From the NCBI RefSeq assembly GCF_002127325.2, contig NC_035435.2, positions 13,089,893 to 13,153,892 of the forward strand: a stretch of DNA of 64,000 nucleotides, in the 5' to 3' direction. Position 1 is the stretch's first letter. Each line of letters opens with the position of its first letter. A program made the position numbers and the translations under genes. The notes below the pieces were generated by a model. It saw only the letters and a program-made list of their open reading frames with translations, was not told the origin of the DNA and did no database searches. Shown here in pieces: positions 21,781 to 34,627 of this stretch. This stretch comes from Helianthus annuus (Eukaryota > Streptophyta > Magnoliopsida > Asterales > Asteraceae).

Positions 21781-24700
21781 ATGGAGTTAGGTAGTTTCGA
21801 TATCATAGTAGGCATGGATTGGCTTCGAAAGAACCATTCTGAAATTGCCTGTTTCGAAAAATACGTTCGTTTGCCTCTTCCATCAGGCGATACCCTACAT
21901 GTTTATGGGGATCGACCTTCCAATGGTCTAAAGCTAATGTCATGCACCCAAGCGAACAGATACTTACGTAAAAAGTACTTTGCCTTTTTAGCCCACGTAG
22001 TGGAAGAAAAGGGCAAGGGAAAATGCGTAAGCGATGTTCCAGTGGTGTGTGATTTCCCAGAAGTTTTCCCTGAGGATTTACCTGGTCCTCCTCCTCCTCG
22101 GTCAGTTGACTTTCGTATCGACCTTGTGCCTGGTGCAACTCCTGTTGCACGAGCTCCCTATCGCCTTGCACCATCTGAGATGCAAGAGCTTTCCAGCCAA
22201 CTCCAGGAGCTTCTTGACAAGGGTTTCATTCGACCCAGTACCTCTCCTTGGGGTGCTCCTGTTCTATTCGTTAAAAAGAAAGATGGTTCATTTCGAATGT
22301 GTATCGATTATCGAGAGCTCAACAAGCTTACTATCAAAAATCGATATCCACTACCTCGCATTGACGACCTCTTTGATCAACTCCAAGGTGCAAGTTGTTT
22401 CTCCAAGATCGATCTTCGATCTGGCTATCATCAACTTCGTATCCTCGAAGAGGATATCCCAAAAACCGCTTTTCGAATGCGCTATGGACACTACGAGTTC
22501 GTGGTCATGCCTTTTGGTCTGACTAATGCGCCTGCCGTGTTCATGGATTTGATGAATCGTGTTTGCAAACCTTATCTAGATTGATTCGTAATTGTCTTCA
22601 TTGATGACATTCTAATTTATTCTAAATCTCGAGTCGATCACGAGCGTCATTTATGTCTCATACTAGAACTTTTGCGAAGTGAACGTTTATACGCAAAGTT
22701 CTCAAAGTGTGAATTCTGGATCAAGGAAGTCCAATTCCTTGGACATGTCGTCAGTGAAAAAGGTATTCATGTCGACCCTGCTAAAGTTGAAGCAGTCAAA
22801 AGTTGGATTGCACCTAAAAACCCATCAGAAATTCGTTCATTCCTAGGATTGGCGGGTTCCTACCGTCGATTCATCTCGAATTTTTCTAAGATAGTTTTTC
22901 CTCTCACTATGTTGACCCAAAAGGAAAAACCTTTCGTTTGGAGTCACGAGCAGGAAGAAGCTTTTCAAACCCTCAAGGACATGCTTTGCAATGCTCCTAT
23001 CTTAACCCTACCTGACGGAAATGATGACTTCGTAGTATATTGCGATGCATCAAATCGTGGTCTTGGTTGCGTCCTTATGCAACGAGGCAAGGTCATTGCG
23101 TACGCTTCTCGCCAATTAAAGATTCATGAGAAAAATTACACTACTCACGATCTTGAACTTGGTGCTGTCGTCTTCGCATTAAAAATATGGCGTCACTATC
23201 TATATGGTATGAAATGTGTTGTATACACTGATCACAAAAGTCTACAACATATCTTCAATAAAAAAGAACTAAATATGCGTCAACGTCGTTGGGTGGAATT
23301 ACTTAACGACTATGACTACGAGATTCGCTACCATCCTGGAAAGGCGAATGTCGTAGCTGATGCCCTGAGTCGTAAGGCTCATTCCTATCGTATGCGTTGT
23401 TTTCAAGTGTCAAGTGACCTTCACAATTGTATTCGTGAGGCACAGTTTGCGTCAGCTAACGAAGGAAGTCTGCTCGTCGAAATCCGTGGTGCCTCTATGG
23501 ATCAACTTGTGACGAAGTCAGACGGACTTCAATATTATCTTAATCGCATTTGGGTACCAAATCGCGTCAATCTTCGTGAATTTATCATGAACGAGGCTCA
23601 TAAGTCTAAATACTCAATACATCCTGGTGCTGATAAGATGTATCATGATCTTCGAACATCTTATTGGTGGCCTGGTATGAAGAATGATATAGCCTTGTAT
23701 GTCTCAAAATGTCTTACATGCTCGAAGGTTAAAGCAGAGCATCAGCGTCCCTCTGGTTTGCTCGAACAACCAGAAATTCCTGTTTGGAAGTGGGATAGTA
23801 TTGCAATAGACTTTATAACTAAACTTCCTCGAACCTCATCTGGTAATGATAGTATTTGGGTCATCGTTGATCGTTTGACCAAGTCAGCCCATTTCTTACC
23901 TATTCGGGAAGACTTCAAAGTTGAAAAACTTGCTCAAGTCTATACTGATGAAATCATCTGTCGTCATGGCATACCTCGTGACATCATTTCAGACCGTGAT
24001 GGTCGTTTCACGTCTCGCCTATGGCAAACTTTTCAATCAGCTATGGGTACTCATTTAAATCTTAGTACAGCCTTCCATCCTCAAACAGATGGACAGACTG
24101 AGCGTACCATTCAAACTCTCGAAGATATGCTTCGATCCTGTGTCATTGACTTTGGTGGTAGTTGGGATGTGCATTTGCCTCTGGTTGAATTCTCGTACAA
24201 TAACAGCTATCACTCCAGCATTCAAATGGCCCCATTCGAAGCGCTATATGGGCAAAAATGTCGATCACCAATCAGTTGGCACGAAATTGGTGATAAGCAA
24301 TTTACTGGTCCTGAGCTTATTCAAGAAACCACGGACAAGATTCTTCAAATCCATGACAATTTACTCAAGGCCAGGAATCGTCAAAAGAGTTACGCAGATA
24401 AAGGGCGCAAACCCATGGAATTCAATGTTGGGGATCAAGTATTACTTAAAGTATCTCCATGGAAAGGGGTTGTTCGATTCGGTAAAAAGGGTAAACTTGC
24501 CCCTCGTTACGTTGGACCTTTCAAAATCCTCGAACGAGTTGGCAAGGTAGCATATTTGCTGGATCTACCGCAGGAACTGAGTAACGTTCATCCGACATTT
24601 CACGTTTCAAATCTCAAGAAATGTCTAGCTGATGAAGGACTTCATGTCCCAGTCGACGACTTGCAAATTAACGATACGCTTCATTTCGTGGAAAGACCAG

Positions 24701-24858
24701 TTGAAATTGTGGATCAAGGTACCAAGCAGCTCAGACGCAGCAAAATTCGCATTGTAAAAGTGCGATGGGAAGGCAAGCGTGGTGCTAAGTTTATTTGGGA
24801 GCTCAAAAGTGACATGATGGCAAAGTATCCACATCTCTTCGATCAGTCTTCTTCTTAA
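21781..24858 (+). pseudogene. pol of C: protease end, reverse transcriptase, RNase H, integrase, chromodomain (one stop)
   Basis: One frame throughout. It begins [15 protein letters not shown], the protease/RT linker. Reverse transcriptase follows ([36 protein letters not shown]). A TGA at 22582-22584 replaces the arginine codon in YLDR before the catalytic FIDDILIY, which lies directly downstream. RNase H starts near 23026 (DFVVYCDAS). Integrase has the HHCC zinc finger near 23600-23735 (HPGADKMY...[11 protein letters not shown]) and the D, D, E residues at [15 protein letters not shown] and TERTIQ. The C-terminus ([16 protein letters not shown]...YPHLF) is a chromodomain-like tail typical of the Tekay/Del clade, which directs insertion into heterochromatin. 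The stop truncates RT, so no enzyme would be made. Confidence 0.9.
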
Positions 24859-24879
24859 GATTTCGAGGACGAAATCTCC

Positions 24880-24894
24880 TAAAGTAGGGGAGAC
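24880..24894 (+). other. Polypurine tract of C
   Basis: AAAGTAGGGGAGAC directly before the right LTR. The same sequence precedes the right LTR of A. Confidence 0.8.
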
Positions 24895-25943
24895 TGTGAC
24901 ACCTCGTATTTTCAATCTTTCCATTTTTGGCAAGTCGACTTGTACTTTCTATTTTTGTAATTTGTACCTTTGTGGTATTTGGTTTCATTCCTAAATTGTA
25001 CTCGAGACTTGAAATCATAATGAAAGTGCATTATTTTATTCATATTTGTGTTTGAATACTATGTATTGTCAAAACAATTAAAAACATGTCAAACTATGTT
25101 AAACACGTAAAAACAGTGAAAATACATATTAATCTCAGCTCTCAAATTCATCAGTGCCAAGAGATTACCCTAAACCGTGCAAAAACCGGGAATTTATACG
25201 TTAATTCGGTAAAAATATCAAAATTGGGTTAAAATAATTTTTATATTATTTTATTAATATTTTAAATAAGTAAACTAATAATTAAAATTAAATAAATAAA
25301 TATTTTAAACTGAATTTTTAATGATTTTTGATTATTTTGGTTAGTTAAACTAACCTGGTTAGCTAAATCCTGGTTAAATCAGCTAACCAGGTTAATTTTA
25401 TCAAAGGATAGCACTAACTGAGTTAGAAAACTCAGTTAGTGACTAACCCAGTTAGTTAAAAAATGTAGTAAAAAGGGGGGGGGTCTCCTGGGTGAGAACC
25501 GGCCTCCCCTGGATTCGAACTCGCGTCTCTCGCTTCACAAACGCACGCACTAACCGCTCGGCCGGGCATGCCACATCCATTCTATATTGTAATTAAATGA
25601 TATTTAAACACAAATTAAGTGACCAGACTTCGACCCTCCATATCCGAAACCGACGACCTGCACCCCTTTAAAATCACGATCAACCTCAATTTGTTCAATC
25701 CCTTCACCATCAAACGCACTCGTTCCTTTTATTCCGGTTTACCGAAGCGAACCGAAACCGACTCGCGCCATCGTTCACATTCTCGCCGGAGGACCTGCAC
25801 ACCGCCGGAGCCACGACCTTCGTCGCCGGAACCTCCTGTCGACCGCCGGAAAACCACCTGCAAACCTTGTTCGGTACCGATTCGATTCCGTTTTCTTTTC
25901 GTTTCTGTTATATTTTTAGTTCTGAATTGTTATTACATTATTA

Positions 25944-26002
<59 letters not shown>

Positions 26003-27402
26003 AATCAGATTTATTCTAATCAATATATTATTACTATAATATTAATAAAATAATTCAGAATAATTATTAATTATATCAATCAGATTTATTTATATAAAAA
26101 ACAGAATTTTTACTATTATTAATATTATTAATCAGATTTATAAATATTATTAAATCAGATTTTTATATTATTTCCTGTTTCTTTTTAATAATCAGAATTT
26201 TTACAATAAAATAATCAGATTTATTTTTAGATTATTATTTAAAATCTGAATTATTCAGATTTATTATTTTAAATCAGAATTAATATTTTATAATCAGAAT
26301 TATTATATAATAATAATAATCAGAATTATTACTTTATATATATCAGAATTTTTTTTAATATATATAATAATTAGAAATTATAATCTTTATAATCCAGAAT
26401 TTTAGTAATAATATTTATAATATATTGGTAAAATCAGAAACATTATATACAAATCGGTATTATTATATTCACTTATTTATAAAATAAATTTGACATTATT
26501 AAATACAAACTATAAAGAAATGAGACATATGATTATTATTTTAGAAATGTTAATATTATTCTATAAATACCTTGTTATTTAAATAATCTCTAAATTCCCA
26601 AATCCTCAAAATTAATAGGGTAAATCTCTTGTGCACATCCTCTTGGACAATCCCTTGATTCTTAATCTTTTCCAAGAAAAACGCAACGCAACCTAAGGTG
26701 AGTATACATGACCCATTTTCTATTTTATCACATTTTGGGTGCTGTATGCATTTCTATATCAAACACACTATGTTAAACATTTTTGCACCCTCAATCCACA
26801 TTTCATGTGAATCTATTTGACTCATGTTAATCACGTTATGCTACTGTTAAACATTTATGACTATGTGTTCATTAACTTTGCAAGCCTCCCCTAACAATGG
26901 CAGCGCTGTAGGTTGAGAAACGCCCCTCCCATAATATTATGGGTATTGTTAGGTTTATTCTATGTTACTCATTTACCACCCTTCTAGGGTTAGGCTATGT
27001 TAATTGCGTTAAACTTTGGTTTGAACACATAGATATCATCGTTACGAGTATAACTGTTAATATGAAATCATATAGTCACGTGGATTTGAGCATGTTAATC
27101 TATTTCAATCATATTATACTATTATCAAACTTGTATACTCGCCAACATGTTTTGTTGACTTTATTTTAAATGCATACTGCAGGATGAGGAAGTCAAGATT
27201 TGAAGAAATGAATAGGATGGCCTAGAAACCCACTTTTGAAATAAACTATGTTTAATGTTTGTTATTTCCTTTTATGACAATGTATGAAACTTTGCAATTT
27301 TAATAAATGAAATTTAATTATATTGTCACATGTAGTGTTATGATGTTTTGAGCAATTTGTTCGTCTCATCCCGATGTTTCCGCCATCGGTTGGGGTGTGA
27401 CA
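24895..27402 (+). repeat. Right LTR of C (2508 bp)
   Basis: Matches 16787-19376. Differences include a shorter poly-G run, a shorter ATT microsatellite (25944-26000) and a deletion of about 61 bp near 25618. The tRNA-like sequence is retained at 25491-25572 (B-box at 25511-25520, A-box at 25550-25562, minus strand). Confidence 0.9.
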
Positions 27403-27749
27403 CGATTAAAGTGCCAAATGAAATCCACGGATTAGATTCCTTGTGTGCTTTAATTATCCGTGTCCAAAGATAACAAATTAAAGATCAAGTTAACTAATTA
27501 TGTTATTATGTGCTTATATGTTCTCTTATATGTTTTGTGTGATCCATCCAAATCCTCATAAAATCTTCCATATCTTATATGAGGGATTCATAGTAGGATA
27601 TCCAAAGGTACTATCTTAAATGGACTTCTACGTTGTAGTAAAGTCCCTTGGGTTTTAAAGTACTATACTATAATTGGACCCCTTGAGTGGTCTAGTTAAA
27701 CAGACTGATTTGAAAATCTGGTTAGAAATATCATGTGATGATATAATTG

Positions 27750-27877
27750 AAAAGATCCCTTAAAGTGGTCTATTTAAGGAGATCGTACAACGGTCTAGTT
27801 AAAGAGATCATGTGTTGATCTAGTTAAAAAGATCGTTCATTGATCTAGTTAAAAAGATCCTTTGGTGGTCTAGTCAA
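27750..27877 (+). repeat. Tandem repeat, about 25 bp x 5
   Basis: Degenerate units of the type AAAGATCNNTNNNTGATCTAGTTAA. A weaker related copy is near 27675. Confidence 0.7.
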
Positions 27878-27937
27878 ATCGCTTCATGTTTATTCAATTG
27901 ATTTTTCCCTTACGCATTATGAAATGAATTGTGCGGA

Positions 27938-27995
27938 CTGTGCAAGGAATTACGTAATTATGGAGGCCTACATAATTATGGAATTCAGTGCACAG
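27938..27995 (+). other. 58-bp two-tier hairpin in A
   Basis: Outer arms CTGTGCA/TGCACAG and inner arms TAATTATG/CATAATTA around an 8-base loop GAGGCCTA. A counterpart of the same length is in element B (34287-34344). Confidence 0.55.
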
Positions 27996-28345
27996 AAACC
28001 ACAAGAAGTTTTGTCATGTGTTAAGACCTAAAGTGACAAGAGTAATGATATGGGAGAAGTCTTGGACCTTGACCGATGTCATTTTATCTTACACACCCCA
28101 ATTCTGATTTCAAGCACACACAAGTTTCCTATGATAAGTCTTCATGAGAAACGTTCTTCTGTCTATAGTTCGAAACTCCATATTTTGTTACGACAAGGAC
28201 TTCACTTTGATAGTTGTCAATTTCGCTAAGAATCCTAACATGGCCCAGAGTTTTACTTAGGGTTCAAGGGATTCATTCGAAAGCGAAACCATCACAGTTG
28301 TCTTCACAAGTTCCCCTAAAATTAAATTTCGGGACCAAATTTCCT

Positions 28346-28359
28346 AAAGTAGGGGAGAC
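28346..28359 (+). other. Polypurine tract of A
   Basis: AAAGTAGGGGAGAC before the right LTR, identical to that of C. Confidence 0.8.
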
Positions 28360-29622
28360 TGTGACACCTGTGACACTTCAATCATCAAACAAATACCAAA
28401 TCAATGAACCATTATGTTTCATACTTGAGATTTGTAAAAATATGTGTATCGTTTGCACATATCAATTCTTGTCCGATTTCAAGCTCTAAATCGCTTTCTG
28501 GAAGGTTATACACGCACTGATGCGTAAATATAACCAGGTCAATGCAACAAACACTACGGAATAGTGAAATAGGCTTAACATACCTTAAATAACCTTTACA
28601 TAACTTAGAAACAAGTTTTGGAGGGTTTGGTGTGTTGAAATCAAGTTTGTTCGATCGCAGGGACTAATTGTGTCAAACTGCAAAACTATACCGATTTGTA
28701 TAGTAACGAACCTTCCGGAACTTGATCATAAGTTAAATATGCCCTAAATATCCCTTACATAGCTTAGAAATAGGCTTTGAGGTGTTTGGTGCGCAAAAAT
28801 AAACTTTTGGTCATTTAGGGACTAAAAGCGTCAAAAAGTGCACAAGTTTGCATTTTTGCTCATATCTTACGTTCTGAATACATCCGGACATCCAAAAATT
28901 TATGTAATCTTTAAAATACTTTATTTTAGTGATTGGCATGATAAAATTCCATTCGTCGCTTAATTTGGATCATTTTTTGCATTCGTTACAACTTTCGTCG
29001 TAATTTACCGAACAACGCAACCGTACGACCAAACGAGCCAACATCCAGGATATTTTTGAGCACATTTCAAGTTCCCTATACTTTAACTTCATTTTAGAGC
29101 CTTGAAATGAGGTTAACGGGGCTTAAACGTGTCAAAAATGAGCCGAAATGCAAGATTCTGAAGTCCAGGGACCAAAATTGACATTCTGCCATAGTTATCT
29201 TAGGAAGGGACCAAAATGAAAAATCTAAATTCCAGCTTTTTCCAGCTGTTCCCCTCATTTGCACATGGTTTTAATGAAACTATGGGCTCCCATGGTTTCA
29301 CAAAACCAAGGGCACATGTGTACGGATGAGATCGAAGCTCGTTCTACGATGAACGATCCTAACGGTTCTAGATTTCCTATAAATACCCACCATGTATTCA
29401 TTCCTCATATTTGAATCTGATTCAAGCTCTCTAAGTGGAAGTATATGCTTCCTACCTGAGAGAGAATCGGGTTCAAATCTTGCGGGGACCTTCTGTAAGT
29501 ATTCTTTCGCGTTTTTCATTCGTTTTTATCGTTAAAGTCAAACTGCGTTTGACTTTCTGCATTGACCAGTTTATGGTCAATGCGAAGTTCATTTGAACTT
29601 CATAACATGAGCGTAATCACGA
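28360..29622 (+). repeat. Right LTR of A, first part
   Basis: Matches 11321-12570 of the left LTR, including the TATA box (29378-29385). It contains a small extra stretch near 29297-29320 that is absent from the left LTR. It is interrupted by B after GTAATCACGA (29613-29622), and the LTR resumes at 43256. Confidence 0.9.
29378..29385 (+). promoter_or_regulatory. TATA box of the right LTR of A
   Basis: TATAAATA, same context as 12321-12328. Confidence 0.55.
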
Positions 29623-32600
29623 GTGACAACCCTCACTAAACCAGGTATCCGTACGACTTAATTAACTACTAATTGCTGCTTAATTACTGTGCTTGACTGA
29701 GATTACTGATAAACTGCTACTTGACTGTTGATACTTGTACATATCTGCATCATACTTTGATTTCCGTCACTACATTATTTACTTACTGAACTCTAGTGAC
29801 AAACATGATGCACAAAAGCACAGTAGCATTTGAACGGATAACCTATTGAACATGCTGATATAGCCAGCATCAGGCAGACACTGCCTCTAAAGGCCTGTAT
29901 GAGCCAGAAATATTTTACTACACCCATAGTGTGTGTAGGGATACAAGGGTTGTATAACTGCGTCTCTAGGAATAAGATGTAATGATTGGATGTGCCTAAA
30001 ACGTACTCTAAGCACAAAACACAGCACTTTGTTTAACATACTAGCTTCTAGCTAACTAATAAAGTGCCAAAACATAAGGAAATATTCCTGACACTTTGTA
30101 GAATAAATTGTGTCGCTAAAAATATTATTTACGACGCTTAAAAGATTATTTAAGCACTTTAACGGATTACTATCCAACCGAACAACCGGACTATACCCGG
30201 AACATAAAAATATTGCCAAAAATATTATTAGTCTTTTTCTGAGCCAGTTAGGGTCCCTGATTACCCTAACACCCACTTTATAACGCGTCATGCAACTAAC
30301 GGGGTTAATCTCTAAAGTAACCGACTTAACATAACTAAACTCTAACTGAACAATTGAAATCCAATCGGATACCCCCCCCCCTAAAGAGATCGGCCAAACC
30401 AAGGGGACAAGAGAGTACACTTTTTGATTTTTAAATTGTTTATGTTGGATATCTAGAGAACATGAAAACCGTTGGACGAAGAACATAACATTGTCTATAA
30501 AATCAACACTTCACATTAGAGTTTATCACTTCACCACAACTCACCAAAAATCTCTCTCTCTCTCCCTTGCCAAGCTCTCGGCCGAACACACCCATAGCCA
30601 ACCATCCATCTTTCGATTCTTGTTCGTCCATTTCAAGCATATACAAGGCTTACGGGTCACGTATAAGGAAGCTTGAAGCAAGCGGAAATTGAAGGACCTC
30701 GTTTCTTTGCTTTTATCGACACCATTTTCGACTAGATTCTTCCCTAGCCCCGAGCTAGAGGTATAATGTTTAAAACTCACTCTCGATCGTATCTAAAGTG
30801 GTTAATATGATTTTTAACGGTTAAAAGTCGGAATCATGCGTTTTGAATCTATAAAGTCTACTAAAACTCGAATATTGTTGGTTAAAGGCTCATAACATGT
30901 GTAAATGTTGTAGTATTTGAATATGTTGATTATTGAGGCCCGATCTACGAGGTGGTGGCTCTTATCATCGTTTAACCCGACTTTGTTAAGATCATAGATC
31001 TTGACATAAGCTTGTTTCTGTCGGTACGAGGGTTAAAAGGTGAAACTCCACCACACGAGAAACATGAACTTGTGTAAAAGTATTTTGACTTGTAAAATAG
31101 TATTTAAAACGAGCCGATCTACGTATGTACAAGTGGTATATTCGTAGAACCAAGTGTCGAGAAAATCATGTTTTATAAAAGTTGGGTGACATGTTAACAA
31201 ATATGATTTTTACAAACTACAAGTGTATAAACACTTGTGAAACGAAAGATCCGACAAAGTAACAATTTTTATAAAAGTTGTCGGGAAGTTGTAAAGGATG
31301 ATTTGTTCTAAAAACGGGGTTTTTACAAGACTAAACTATTTTATACATAGATCCACTAAATATAAGGTGATCTACACTATGACTTTCGGAAAAACTACAT
31401 GTTCATGTAATAATGCGATTTTACATACTAGTCTACAAGTTTGATGTGTTGAAACTAGTTTAAAGTATCGGAAATTGATTGGTTGATTTAAAGAAGTGTT
31501 GGAATGATTTTGTAAAAGAAAATGATACGCTTGAAAGCGTGGCCACCTCCAGTTACAAGGGAAACGCTGGCGAAATTTTTCCAAAATCTAACACTTAGGA
31601 TTATTTACAAGTGTTAGACTATTTTTGATATATTTTCGAATATATTTCGCCATGACTTTATTTATTAAATAATCGGAGGTGGGATTTTTCACAAAACTAA
31701 ACGTGATAAATATTTATTCGATAAATATATTTTTCACCACACTGTTTATGATTATTTTGTGAAAAAATATAAATGTTATTTTTAGAGTAAAAATAATATT
31801 TACAAACTTTGACGAACCCAAAATAATACCAACGCCTACACGACAAACATATAAGTTACAACGGTAATTACTATTACCACTAAATCGCCAAAACGTAATT
31901 TACGCTTTATACGGAAATATTCATAAATGCGTATTTTGTCAACGTATTATTTTGGAAAGTATTATGCGAAGAGAAAATATAATATTTTTGAGAAAGATAT
32001 TTATATTTTGGAATGAGAAGTAAGATATATTAAGTGAGACTTAATATTATAAACGCGCATGTATTAATTCCCCCATCCTTGGGAAGGAGATTAACTACCA
32101 AATATATACAAGGAACAGTTGTCTAACTGTTTCCCGAAAATTAAACTATAAAGCTAAAGCACGGCCATCCGTCTAATAGAATTAGCACATGTAGGTCGTT
32201 GCACAGCTTTCGGACATTTGGAGTGCTTGATTTAGCGACGCACTGACTTTGAGTTCATGTCCCCCTTTTCTCTTAACTCTTTTCAGTTTTATAAACTGCG
32301 GGGGTGAAATACATGTTACTATGATTACGAAATATTTGATACATGGTATGGTTAGCGTAAGGAGGGTTATTACTTAGATCATATGAGTGGGTAGGCGGGA
32401 ACTGGAGGCCATTAATCCTCATGGTAGGACCGAGGGACGTAAGCGGTAGATCTATCTGGGTGTAGCGAGCCCAACTCTAGGTCCAGCATAACGGACCTTG
32501 GGGTGACTTTGTGCCCGACGCGAAATCCGCTAGGTTTGAGTCTTCCTACTTGAACTTCACACATATCAATGGACTTGCAAACCATTGGTGATCTCTTTTT

Positions 32601-33019
32601 CCTTATTTGCTACATACCAGAGTTTTGATAATTACAAAGGTTTTTTTACTCACTTTCGCATGAACTCGCTCAACATTATTGTTGATTTTTCAACTTACAT
32701 GTATTTCAGGAAATTAAAGATCTGGCACGGTATGGCATGTTTTCCGCTGCATAAGTCACCAGGGTCTTCCAGGGTTCGGGGAATGTGACTCTTTCCTGGA
32801 CAAGTCACAGTCCTTGAATCATGTTTATGTTATGTTTGGGTTTGTAATGTTTAGACAAGTTTATGGTTGTTGGGTGTTAACCCGTTAAGACAATGTTTTG
32901 ATTTTATTTTAATGGATGATCTTGCATATTTTTAATTCATATAGCTTTGTTATGATTAAGCTATGGTATTAAGAAGTCACACCAAATTAACCACGCTTCC
33001 GCAAAGCCAGGGTGTGACA
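29623..33019 (+). repeat. Left LTR of B (3397 bp)
   Basis: GTGACAACCCTCACTAAACC ... AGCCAGGGTGTGACA. A TATA box is near 30495. Short CT-rich microsatellite at 30551-30564. No gene in it. Confidence 0.9.
30495..30502 (+). promoter_or_regulatory. TATA box of the left LTR of B
   Basis: CTATAAAATC in the context TTGTCTATAAAATCAAC; the same sequence is near 40724 in the right LTR. Confidence 0.55.
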
Positions 33020-33021
33020 GC

Positions 33022-33034
33022 TTGGTATTAGAGC
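33022..33034 (+). other. Primer-binding site of B (initiator tRNA-Met, one change)
   Basis: TTGGTATTAGAGC shortly after the LTR end, with C changed to T relative to TGGTATCAGAGC. Confidence 0.7.
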
Positions 33035-33180
33035 TCTGATCATAGCGAACTAGAATTCCTTCTCGAGTCTAGACTATAATCACTAGGGCTCTCACAAAAA
33101 CATTTTTACTGCATACCACTTAAGTCCAGATCCAAAACGTTTTCATAAAACAAATGTTGAGCATATTTTATTTATTATTT

Positions 33181-33416
33181 TTAGGCTCAGTCTGGGAGGC
33201 TGAGGCTCGGTCTGGGAGACTGAGGCTCGGTCTGGGAGGCCGAGGCTCGATCTAATGGATCGAGGTAGTTGTCTAGTGGGACTAGGGAGTCAGTCTGGGA
33301 GGCTGGGAAAAGTTTACTAGTGGGACTAGGGAGTCAGTCTGGGAGGCTGGGAAAATTTGCTAGTGGGACTAGGAAGGACAGTCTGGGAGGCTGGGAGGCT
33401 AGTGGGACTAGGAGAA
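33181..33416 (+). repeat. Tandem repeats in the leader of B
   Basis: About 20-bp units (GGCTCGGTCTGGGAGACTGA type) at 33184-33250, then about 45-bp units built on TAGTGGGACTAGGGAGTCAG at 33272-33412. Confidence 0.85.
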
Positions 33417-33523
33417 TTATTTGATTGTTTATTGTTGACTTACATGTTTACATGAATATATGAATGATTATTATACGTATATGTGTTTGTGTTACAAACG
33501 TCATGCTTCCATCATGTACTAGA

Positions 33524-34248
33524 AGGATGGACACTACGAATCCCATGGCCATAGTATCAGACGACCTAGATTCATCGGAGCGCGAGGTGTACGTTTCCGA
33601 TACTACCGGCACAGACAATGACGACTTTCAGCCCCTCTGCGCTGCCTGATGTCGTAGCAGAGCCTACTGGTGGCCATCTTGTTGGGAATTTGCCACTCAC
33701 GGTGATCCCTGCTCCTGTGCCCCTTGCCGCTTATCCTGTTGTTGATATGCCCCCCCCCACGACGTGGCCTCTGACGATGATAACGATCTACTAGAAGAGG
33801 ACCCATTTGAGGGCGAGGCCCTATTGCTGCTGGTATTAACCTACTGCTTGCGGACACTCCTGCAGGGGGAAACTCATGTCCATTCCCTTGTCTCAGACTC
33901 ATTTGAGTTCCTGACATCCGCATCCTCACATATACAGGGAGTGCAGCACCATTCACACGACGCCGACCCTGATACGGCATCATCAGCTGCACCGATTCCC
34001 GCACACAGCTTTGAGTTTGATCACAGTATTGAGGGTGATCTGGTTCTTCCACCCGGTTTTGATCCAGGCCCTGACCTTGAGTTCATACATTTAAACCAGC
34101 CCTTGGAGGATCCTGTAACCCTCCATGATGGTTGATCCAGCTAATTTTGAGATGGAGTTTGTTGATCCGGAGCCAGCCGTGGCCCCTGAGCCAGGCGTTG
34201 CTCCTAACACCGCATTGGAGCATGACCCTGTTCCTGCCGATGCACCTT
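33524..34248 (+). pseudogene. Acidic leader ORF of B (frameshifted)
   Basis: Starts MDTTNPMAIVSDDLDSSERE. A strongly acidic protein rich in D, E and P (VSDTTGTDNDD; DDDNDLLEEDPFEGE; FDPGPDLEF). A one-base insertion near 33630 and a compensating change in the poly-C run near 33752 shift the frame for about 120 bp. It is similar to an acidic proline-rich region that I recall upstream of gag in Asteraceae gypsy polyproteins; that comparison is from memory. Its role is unknown. It is followed by a non-coding part with a 58-bp hairpin. Confidence 0.55.
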
Positions 34249-34286
34249 GATTTATCATCTGCTTGGACGAGAGAAAATTTGGGTAA

Positions 34287-34344
34287 CTGTGCAAGACAAT
34301 TTATTATTACGGGGGCCCACGTAATAACGACTTGTAGTGCACAG
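34287..34344 (+). other. 58-bp two-tier hairpin in B
   Basis: Outer arms CTGTGCA/TGCACAG are identical to those in A (27938-27995). The inner arms TTATTAC/GTAATAA differ from A but still pair, around a G/C-rich loop. Confidence 0.55.
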
Positions 34345-34627
34345 AAATCCTGGTGGACTCTGCGGGCCAAGCTCATGAAAACCAATGTGGCAGGAAATAA
34401 CTCGAACACGAATAACCAAGGCGATGAAGCCTCGAGTTCATTCTATTTCAAGCAACAAGCCAAATTGGCAAGCCTATGTGAAGGCTCAGAAAATTTATTT
34501 CCCCACCCATACATTAAGTATATTTACGTGTAAAATTGGGTAAGTACATGATGGCTTATGGTGCTATGCATTTCATAGACAATTGGGAAGTTGTCTAACC
34601 CACTTCATTCCATTTTGGCAGAAGAGA

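Larger units (their letters stand above)
16787..27402 (+). mobile_element. C: Tekay-like chromodomain Ty3/gypsy retrotransposon nested in A
   Basis: Flanked by TGATT (16782-16786) and CGATT (27403-27407), which match at four of five bases; the difference is a CG-to-TG change of the kind caused by methyl-cytosine deamination. LTRs are 2590 and 2508 bp. It has an exact initiator-Met primer site, gag-protease, reverse transcriptase, RNase H, integrase and a C-terminal chromodomain, so it was once autonomous. Frameshifts in the protease region and one nonsense codon in reverse transcriptase disable it. The LTRs are very similar by eye, so insertion was recent. Confidence 0.9.
27408..28359 (+). 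other. 3' internal region of A (non-coding)
   Basis: Continues A after the C insertion. It has no pol motif. It holds a tandem repeat of about 25 bp (27750-27877), a 58-bp double hairpin (27938-27995) and the polypurine tract. A short ORF at 28214-28489 runs into the LTR and is not a gene. Confidence 0.65.
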
